Source: Comamonas koreensis (lineage in GTDB: Bacteria > Pseudomonadota > Gammaproteobacteria > Burkholderiales > Burkholderiaceae_C). Taken from it: 64,000 nt of DNA. Positions 60,402 through 64,000 of this stretch are shown here, in pieces. The stretch lies in contig NZ_CP043575.1 of assembly GCF_014076495.1 (NCBI RefSeq), positions 3,782,001 through 3,846,000 on the forward strand. The letters run 5' to 3'. A model generated the notes under the pieces. That model saw only the letters and a list, made by a program, of their open reading frames with translations, did not search any database and was not told where the DNA came from. Numbering within the stretch: position 1 is the stretch's first letter; each line of letters begins with the position of its first letter. Both the position numbers and the translations under genes were made by a program.

Positions 60402-60982
60402 GACGGACAGTATTTGAATCCCAGGAATGTGCATTTGGACTTGCTACTTTGTCGGAAAAAGGCTGGCTGCCGTCATTCCGTTTTGGTGGATTGATGACCG
60501 CTGCCACCTATAGCAGCCATTGGGCTTGTCGCATCCCGAGTGACAGCTCCTCCGTCAGCAGCAGAACTTTCGCAAGGGCGACCAAGTTCCGTGGCTCCAC
60601 GCAGGTCAAAGGCTGCTTTCACGAGTTGCGAACTGGCGGTGCCGACCCGAAGCGATATCTCTGAGCAAGCATAGAGAAGCGCCAAATGATGCATATGTTA
60701 CATTTCTTGTAACTCAGTCGGGCAGGACATGCACCCTGGCGGTAGGTTAGCGATCGGCTTATAAAAAATCTTTGTTCATTCCTAGAATGACCTCACGCTC
60801 CGCTGCACCGACCACGTTTATCGGCCGGCGAATTAAAAGTTAAGCCACATAGAACTATTGTCGGGGGTATATGGCTTGAAAGCAGTAGAGACTCTGCAAG
60901 AGACTGGTTGGGCTGGCCACAGTAGTGAAGCCGTGCCGTTTAGCGGCGGTGTGAGATTTTTTCTCAAGAAAATGGGGGGATC
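60402..60982. other. Non-coding region between the NERD helicase and HNH genes
   Basis: A 580-bp stretch without a gene that I can support. A short reading frame at 60449-60664 has no ribosome-binding site and no similarity that I recognise. The region must carry the promoter of the HNH gene and may be a deletion scar. Confidence 0.45.
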
Positions 60983-61978
60983 ATGCGCAAAGGATTAGAT
61001 CGGGTCGTCGATGCATTGAGGCTAGCAGCAGCTGGGCTGGACCAGCTTTTCGAACGCAAGGGGATTAAGTCCCACATGATGCCCAACCCAGATGGGCACC
61101 CTTGGATTCGCGTCATGCATCCCATGCACGAAGTGCGCTTCATAGGGATCACGCCAAACCGCGGAGATGGCCCGATATACTTGAAGCTGCGCGTATTTCT
61201 GTACGAGCAATACAAAGATGAGTTTGATCGGTTGCTGTTGGGCAAATTCTTCTCATTTGAAGGGGTGGCGCTGCTACGCAATCCCGCATATCCGGGCGCG
61301 TCTTGGTTGCGTTATTTGGAGGATGAAGGTAGACCCGTTGTCGGTTACGAAACAACAATCAATGTGTCCGCTTGGCCTGACGAAACCTTTAATGCCCGCA
61401 TTCACTCTCTGTGCGAGGAATTTTGCTTTTTCGCTAGGGCTGTTGTGACTGGTGGCGCTGAATACGACGCGCTGCCGGACACTAGGCCTAGCAAACCTGC
61501 ACCTGCGTGGCTTCGTGATGAGGCGGCGCTAGAGGAGCTACAGGCCAATTCTGACCTTAGCGAGTCAGAAATTTTGGCTTTGGTGAAGATCCGTATAGGG
61601 CAGAGCAACTACCGGCAGCAGCTCATCCAGAGATGGGGTGGCTGCTCGGTGACGGGCTGCAAATTGACGGAATTCCTCATCGCATCCCACATTCATGCTT
61701 GGGGCAAGTGCGAAAGCGCTGATGAGCGCTGGGATCCAGATAACGGACTGCTCCTCACACCAAGCCTAGATAAACTTTTCGACCGCGGATTAATTGGTTT
61801 CGACGACAGCGGTTACGTGGTGATCCATCCTAATCTGGCACGCGGCCAAATGCATCACTTCGGAGTCGATCAGAACATTCGATTACGAAGAGATGTGCTT
61901 AACAAGCATCTAGGCATCATGAAGTACCTCAAGCGTCACAGACAAGTCAACGGGTTGGAGCCGATTTCAGTTGCTTAG
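60983..61978 (+). CDS. HNH endonuclease
   Basis: This 331-residue protein has a C-terminal HNH_2 domain at about residues 210-270: WGGCSVTGCKLTEFLIASHI then HAWGKCESADERWDPDNGLL and LTPSLDKLFDRGLI. The Cys pair (CSVTGC), His in SHIHAW and Asn in PDNGLL are the zinc and catalytic elements. The N-terminal about 200 residues are not recognised and may bind a target. A TGGGGGGATC sequence precedes the ATG. These proteins are often restriction-type nucleases in defence regions; a role here is inferred. Confidence 0.85.
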   Translation: MRKGLDRVVDALRLAAAGLDQLFERKGIKSHMMPNPDGHPWIRVMHPMHEVRFIGITPNRGDGPIYLKLRVFLYEQYKDEFDRLLLGKFFSFEGVALLRNPAYPGASWLRYLEDEGRPVVGYETTINVSAWPDETFNARIHSLCEEFCFFARAVVTGGAEYDALPDTRPSKPAPAWLRDEAALEELQANSDLSESEILALVKIRIGQSNYRQQLIQRWGGCSVTGCKLTEFLIASHIHAWGKCESADERWDPDNGLLLTPSLDKLFDRGLIGFDDSGYVVIHPNLARGQMHHFGVDQNIRLRRDVLNKHLGIMKYLKRHRQVNGLEPISVA

Positions 61979-62488
61979 AAACTATAAGCGAACCTGTTCG
62001 ATTGACTGCATTCAGTCTGACTGCTGCTGCCTTCAGAGATGCTTTCAAGGACTGCTTCTGGCCGCGTTGAGCCTTAGGTTGAGGCTGCCGAAAGCTGACT
62101 TTGGCTGGCGCGGCTGTCGAATCGAAGGGCGGCTTTCTGGAGCGGCTTCGCACTTATCTTACCGGCCACAAGCCGTCAGCCGAACCCCGAAATCATACGG
62201 CCGTCCACGACCTCACCGTTGGCAGTTCTTATCTTCGACGCCTGTCATGACCTCCTCCAGCTTAAGCCTGTGAATTTGCACACCGATCCCTATCAATCAG
62301 TCTGAACCAGCACGCAACGCGGCTATTGGGCAAAAAGACGGTAAAAAAGGGCCGCTGCGGTCGACTTGCAGCCGGTGATTTGCAAGTCCGACAGGCCCCT
62401 AGCGCTTGATGGATATGCGCTACAGGACAATTTGCTGAAATTTTCGGCACACGACACAGCTTGTCGCACATCGGCCCATGATGGCGGC
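61979..62488. other. Non-coding region at the right border of the island
   Basis: About 510 bp without a supported gene, with a return to core-like GC content near 62300. ACTTGCA-N10-TGCAAGT (62364-62387) is a perfect 7-bp inverted repeat within it, upstream of the SIR2 gene. No attachment site could be identified. Confidence 0.5.
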
Positions 62489-63553
62489 ATGACCACCGAA
62501 ACACCCTCCACCGGCCGCGGCGACCCGCTGTACCTGCGCGCACGCCAGCTCGTGCTCTTTCGCCGCGACCCCGGCATTGCCAACCTACAGCGCGCCCTTC
62601 GCATCGGCTACCAACACGCCACGCACCTGCGAGACGCCATGCGCGGCGACATCCTGGACTGCGATGATCTGGGCCAAAACTGGCGCATTGCCGAAGGCGC
62701 CCACAACGGGCCCGACTTGCTGCTGCAAGAAAAAATCGTCCAGGCCGCCCACTGGGTCCGCACCGCGCACAGCATGGTTGTGGCGGCAGGCGCAGGCATG
62801 GGCATCGATTCCGGCCTGCCCGACTACCGGGGCGACGAAGGTTTTTGGCGCGCCTATCCCGCGCTGGGCCGCAGCCGCCTGCGGTTTGAAAGCATCGCCT
62901 CGCCCCAGGCATTCCAGGAGCGCCCCGCAACCGCTTGGGGCTTCTATGGCCACCGGCTCAGTCTGTACCGAGCCACTACGCCGCACTCTGGCTTCGACCT
63001 GCTCCACGCCTGGGGGCAGCGCATGCAGCAAGGCTGCTTCGTGTTCACCAGCAATGTGAACGGACACTTTCAAAAGGCGGGCTTCCCGTCCGCCCGCGTG
63101 TACGAGTGCCACGGCTCCCTCCACCGGCTGCAATGCACGGTCAACTGCCAAGGCAGCATCTGGCCCACGGTGGACCTGTACCCTCAGGTGAACGACGCCG
63201 CGTGCGAATGGCTGGGCGATCTGCCCACATGCCCCCACTGCGGAGCGTTGGCGCGGCCCAATATCCAGATGTTCGACGACTGGCACTGGAACGAAAAGCG
63301 CAGCGCCCAGCAGCGCATGCTGCTCGACATGTGGCTGGACAGCGCTCATGCCCCTTTAGTCATCGAGATTGGCGCGGGCCGCGCCCTGCCCACGGTGCGC
63401 AACTTCACCCGGCGCATGCAGCAGCGCGGCAGCCGGCTGATCCGCATCAATTTGCATGAGGCAAACATCCACAACCCCGGCGACATTGAACTGGCGCTGG
63501 GGGCCAAGGAGGCTCTGGAAGGGATTGCGGCACAGCTGCTTCAACACCACTGA
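62489..63553 (+). CDS. SIR2-family protein with N-terminal FtsK-gamma-like domain
   Basis: This 354-residue protein begins with a segment at about residues 11-55, DPLYLRARQLVLFRRDPG then IANLQRALRIGYQHATHLRD, whose pattern matches the gamma winged helix of FtsK/SpoIIIE. A Sir2 domain follows from about 85: GAGMGIDSGLPDYRGDEGFW (NAD), TSNVNGHFQKAGF, the catalytic-type His in YECHGS and Cys pairs CTVNC and CPHC for zinc. The usual NID is NVN here. The ATG at 62489 is close to the start of the domain. It may be a DNA-binding NAD-consuming enzyme, either deacylase or defence effector. Confidence 0.82.
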   Translation: MTTETPSTGRGDPLYLRARQLVLFRRDPGIANLQRALRIGYQHATHLRDAMRGDILDCDDLGQNWRIAEGAHNGPDLLLQEKIVQAAHWVRTAHSMVVAAGAGMGIDSGLPDYRGDEGFWRAYPALGRSRLRFESIASPQAFQERPATAWGFYGHRLSLYRATTPHSGFDLLHAWGQRMQQGCFVFTSNVNGHFQKAGFPSARVYECHGSLHRLQCTVNCQGSIWPTVDLYPQVNDAACEWLGDLPTCPHCGALARPNIQMFDDWHWNEKRSAQQRMLLDMWLDSAHAPLVIEIGAGRALPTVRNFTRRMQQRGSRLIRINLHEANIHNPGDIELALGAKEALEGIAAQLLQHH

Positions 63554-63809
63554 ACATGCCCCAGCATTTTTCCGCAAGGCGTTCGGGCGCTGGCTCGGGC
63601 AGAACCGTCGCCAATTCAACCAACCGCCCCGCATCACGTTGCAGCGCAGTGACTACCGAGTCTGTGCTATTAAACAGCGCCTACGAATGAAAGGGGCAAT
63701 TTCTGAAGGTCCTCCATACCCAGCGCAACCTGCTGTAGGTGACACGATTTACCATGCTCATGCCGGATGATTCCTGCAGCCCCCCTGATGTACCGGAGTC
63801 ATTTCGCCG

Positions 63810-64000
63810 ATGGTTGATTTTCTTTTTCTGGACTTCGATGGGGTGCTGCACCCCCAATATGATGGCGAGCCGACGCCCAAAGAGATCTGCTTTTGCCATC
63901 TACCCAGGTTTGAGGCGGTGATGCGCCGGCATTCCGGTGTGCAAATCGTCCTCAGTTCCACATGGCGCCAGCAATTTGGCCTGCCGCAACTGCGCGCCAT
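63810..64000 (+). CDS. HAD-family hydrolase (N-terminal fragment)
   Basis: The first 63 residues are present and the gene runs off the right edge. It begins MVDFLFLDFDGVLHPQYDGE, with the DxDGVLHP motif in which the first Asp is the HAD nucleophile, and later has VLSSTWRQQFGL, typical of the HAD_SAK family found near RNA-repair and phage-related genes. No strong ribosome-binding site is visible. Confidence 0.8.
   Translation, partial: MVDFLFLDFDGVLHPQYDGEPTPKEICFCHLPRFEAVMRRHSGVQIVLSSTWRQQFGLPQLRA

Larger units (their letters stand above)
37020..62270. mobile_element. Putative composite genomic island
   Basis: This region combines an AT-rich replication/regulation segment (37-42 kb), a defence operon (42-53.7 kb), a phage/ICE-type recombination module (53.9-58.2 kb) and further nuclease genes (58.6-62 kb), whereas both flanks are GC-rich housekeeping-like sequence. 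No integrase, conjugation gene, tRNA or direct-repeat att pair was found, so the borders are approximate and the element is probably decayed or assembled by several events. Confidence 0.5.

Noticed and set aside
60449..60664. 71-codon frame between the NERD-helicase and HNH genes
   Set aside because: It has no ribosome-binding site and an atypical composition, so I treat the region as non-coding.

Overview
This is a chromosomal window from a high-GC betaproteobacterium, most likely Comamonadaceae (Comamonas/Delftia/Acidovorax type). The evidence is the dense set of solute-binding receptors (Bug/TTT, NMT1-like and LivK-like), the CoA-ester catabolism genes, the MesX/MesD methionine synthase pair and the IPTL-CTERM surface proteins. 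The genus is an inference. No rRNA, tRNA or CRISPR array was recognised.

Positions 1-16.9 kb are core-like metabolism: an SsuABC/TauABC-type ABC importer (permease partial), a TctDE-type two-component system, metR divergent from mesX-mesD with a perfect MetR box between them, a nitronate monooxygenase with a Bug receptor, and an IclR-controlled acyl-CoA dehydrogenase / CoA-transferase / YhdH-AcuI-type reductase group. A structured 123-bp inverted-repeat element lies inside that group. Two small hypothetical genes and a secreted protein with two copies of an unrecognised domain follow.

Positions 16.9-30.3 kb hold an orphan FecI/FecR pair behind a Fur-like box. After it comes a TetR-regulated catabolic cluster: alcohol dehydrogenase, aldehyde dehydrogenase, a single-chain biotin-dependent acyl-CoA carboxylase, two acyl-CoA ligases and a LivK-type receptor. 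The gene order suggests oxidation of an alcohol to an acid, CoA activation and carboxylation; the substrate is unknown.

Positions 30.6-36.6 kb are a cell-surface region. Two intact IPTL-CTERM proteins flank a third that is broken by a 10-bp tandem duplication. A single-domain paralogue of the secreted protein at 15 kb, the relic of an IS3-family element and an acyltransferase-3 membrane protein follow.

Positions about 37-62 kb look like a composite genomic island without a visible integrase. The AT-rich left part has an AlpA-like regulator, a hairpin-rich non-coding stretch and a Gp2/YagK-like protein with HUH (HFH) and YxxK motifs, which together suggest a rolling-circle replication module. 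The centre is an 11.6-kb all-forward operon: a small HTH protein, an SNF2 helicase, a large beta-class adenine methyltransferase (Mod-like), a Res-like DEAD helicase-nuclease and a GmrSD-type DUF262-DUF1524 protein. I read it as a composite modification/restriction defence system and the best candidate for an under-described system here. The core of the methyltransferase is compositionally foreign to its own flanks, as expected from a specificity-module swap. To its right, on the minus strand, lies a phage/ICE-type module (DUF932, YqaJ exonuclease, Gp3-like protein) with hairpin terminators after several genes, then a NERD-helicase and an HNH nuclease.

The last 1.7 kb carry a SIR2 protein with an N-terminal FtsK-gamma-like winged helix and the start of a HAD-family gene.
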